Of a DNA stretch of 64,000 bases, positions 62,889 through 64,000 are shown one piece after another (position 1 is the stretch's first letter; the number at the start of each line of letters is the position of its first letter). This stretch comes from Pseudoalteromonas phenolica (lineage in GTDB: Bacteria > Pseudomonadota > Gammaproteobacteria > Enterobacterales > Alteromonadaceae). A program made the translations under genes and the position numbers. A model generated the notes under the pieces. The model was not told the DNA's origin, searched no databases, and saw only the letters and a list, made by a program, of their open reading frames with translations. The stretch is from positions 806,001 to 870,000 of the forward strand of contig NZ_CP013187.1 in NCBI RefSeq assembly GCF_001444405.1, given 5' to 3'.

Positions 62889-63797
62889 GTGCTTGATTAT
62901 CAAACTTTATTAGAAAAAACATGCCAGCATGTTGAGCCTTTCTCTCACCAGGGAGAAGTCGCGACCTATATTCCTGCGCTTGCCGAACAGAAGAAAGGGC
63001 AGTTTGCAATTGCGCTGCAAACTATTGATGGCAAAGTATATTCGGCAGGAGATGTCAGTAATAAATTTACTGTGCAATCGGTGTCAAAAGCGCTCACCTT
63101 AACTATGGCATTACAGCGCTATGGTGATGATTTATGGCTGCGTGTTGGTAAAGAACCATCTGGAACTGCGTTTAACTCACTAACTCAGCTAGAATTCGAA
63201 CAAGGTAAACCAAGAAATCCTTTTATTAATGCAGGAGCTATCGTCACTGCCGACGCACTTTATTCTCGCTTGAGCGCACCTATTCATGCTGTTCTAGAGA
63301 AATTTAGAGCGCAATCGGGTAACAGTAATGTTGTAATAAATCGTACCGTGGCTAACTCTGAATATCAGCACAGGTATCGCAATGCGGCTATGGCTTATTT
63401 AATGAAGTCCTTTGGTAACTTTGATAATGACGTCGAAAAAGTGCTTTGGAGTTACTTTAATTACTGTGCCATAGAAGTGAATGTGATTGAGCTTGCAAAG
63501 ACGTTTTCTTATTTAAGCAATAAGGGCGTTTGTTTGCAAAGTGGTGAGCAGGTGATATCGGCAAAGCAAACCAAACAACTCAATTCGTTATTATTTACCA
63601 GTGGTCTTTATGACGCAGCCGGCGATTTTGCTTATCGTGTTGGTATGCCGGGGAAGTCAGGCGTGTCAGGTACTATTATCGCTGTGTTACCGGGTCAATT
63701 TACTGCTGCTGTATGGTCTCCTGGTCTAGATAGTTTTGGCAATTCGGTCGCAGGCATTGCTGCATTGGAATATCTTGCTGAGTATGTTAACCATTAG
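62889..63797 (+). CDS. Glutaminase
   Basis: A 302-residue glutaminase of the serine-dependent beta-lactamase-like family that hydrolyses glutamine to glutamate and ammonia. The catalytic SVSK motif is in FTVQSVSKALTLTMALQRYG (about 60-79), with EPSGTAFNSL, KPRNPFINAGAIV and the C-terminal GMPGKSGVSGTIIAVLPGQFT. Size is normal. The start is a GTG. It stands alone between two terminators. Confidence 0.94.
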   Translation: MLDYQTLLEKTCQHVEPFSHQGEVATYIPALAEQKKGQFAIALQTIDGKVYSAGDVSNKFTVQSVSKALTLTMALQRYGDDLWLRVGKEPSGTAFNSLTQLEFEQGKPRNPFINAGAIVTADALYSRLSAPIHAVLEKFRAQSGNSNVVINRTVANSEYQHRYRNAAMAYLMKSFGNFDNDVEKVLWSYFNYCAIEVNVIELAKTFSYLSNKGVCLQSGEQVISAKQTKQLNSLLFTSGLYDAAGDFAYRVGMPGKSGVSGTIIAVLPGQFTAAVWSPGLDSFGNSVAGIAALEYLAEYVNH

Positions 63798-63833
63798 AAT
63801 TTACTTAATAATTAATACGCAATGATATATACA

Positions 63834-63861
63834 ATAAAGCCGACAAATTAGTCGGCTTTAT
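63834..63861. terminator. Terminator between glutaminase and the next gene
   Basis: A perfect 11-base-pair stem ATAAAGCCGAC / GTCGGCTTTAT with a six-base loop between convergent genes, likely used in both directions. Confidence 0.8.
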
Positions 63862-63895
63862 AAGTTTTAATTGTTTTGATTTGATGCAACTCTGA

Positions 63896-64000
63896 TTATT
63901 GTTCCCAATACGCTTGTTCTAATGAATCTTCGCGTTCTGGTAACCCTCTTGATAAACGAGGAGAGTGCTGTACTAAAACTTCATAGCTAGCACGATTCGC
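63896..64000 (-). CDS. C-terminal end of an unidentified protein (5' part beyond window)
   Basis: The last 34 codons and stop of a minus-strand gene: the visible peptide runs ANRASYEVLVQHSPRLSRGL and ends SLEQAYWEQ. The frame is open to the window edge and the placement before a bidirectional terminator fits a gene end. I do not recognise the family from so short a piece. Confidence 0.6.
   Translation of the reverse strand, partial: ANRASYEVLVQHSPRLSRGLPEREDSLEQAYWEQ

Overview
The window reads as chromosomal DNA of a marine gammaproteobacterium of the Alteromonadales, most likely Pseudoalteromonas or a close relative. This is inferred from the protein families, moderate GC content, the tsaD/plsY/folB/folK/uppP neighbourhood, a long PutA lacking a DNA-binding domain, many c-di-GMP proteins, a large TonB-dependent receptor, and strings of tRNA genes with encoded CCA ends. 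No phage, transposase, CRISPR array or antiphage island was seen. Genes are dense, mostly intact, and end in clear hairpin terminators.

Region 1 (1-9.3 kb) is a galactoside locus. It has an exported GH2 beta-galactosidase (3' end cut by the window), a LacI-type regulator, and divergently galT, galK, a sodium/sugar symporter very like vSGLT, and galM. A LacI-type operator lies in the divergent gap. Together they would split galactosides outside the cytoplasm, import galactose with sodium and feed it to the Leloir pathway.

Region 2 (9.3-17.5 kb) makes the lipopolysaccharide inner core: waaA, a Wzi-like outer-membrane protein, gmhA-hldE, Kdo kinase, a GT9 heptosyltransferase and gmhB. The last ADP-heptose enzyme, hldD, is not here. 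Region 3 (17.5-23.4 kb) holds kbl-tdh (threonine breakdown), glpE-glpG, an orphan FliL-like protein and ubiC-ubiA.

Region 4 (23.6-31.2 kb) has a LysR regulator, an HD-GYP response regulator, small conserved proteins, then tsaD, plsY, folB-folK and uppP, ending with a seven-base tandem repeat. Region 5 (31.2-39.2 kb) has a TonB-dependent receptor with a long A/C-rich leader, cca, a GspA/GspB-like pair and a DUF3391 HD-GYP protein. Region 6 (39.4-43.9 kb) is putA with a divergent Lrp-family regulator and two good Lrp-like boxes between them.

Region 7 (44.3-57 kb) is mixed: a large secreted lipoprotein, a Crp/Fnr-family regulator with a perfect palindrome at its start, an amidohydrolase, proB, a diguanylate cyclase, a membrane-anchored glutaredoxin, gltX, a DUF3581 protein, a DEAD-box helicase and small membrane proteins. 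Region 8 (57-64 kb) has a 1257-residue hybrid histidine kinase with an unusual acidic repeat linker, an array of four tRNA-Phe and three tRNA-Thr genes interspersed with decayed tRNA-Phe copies, a ribosome hibernation factor, a glutaminase and the end of an unidentified gene.

I did not find a clearly new multi-gene system. The best candidates for a second look are the repeated tryptophan motif in the kinase linker, the equal-length decayed tRNA copies, the putA control region, the palindrome at the Crp/Fnr gene, and the nested palindromic intergenic elements.
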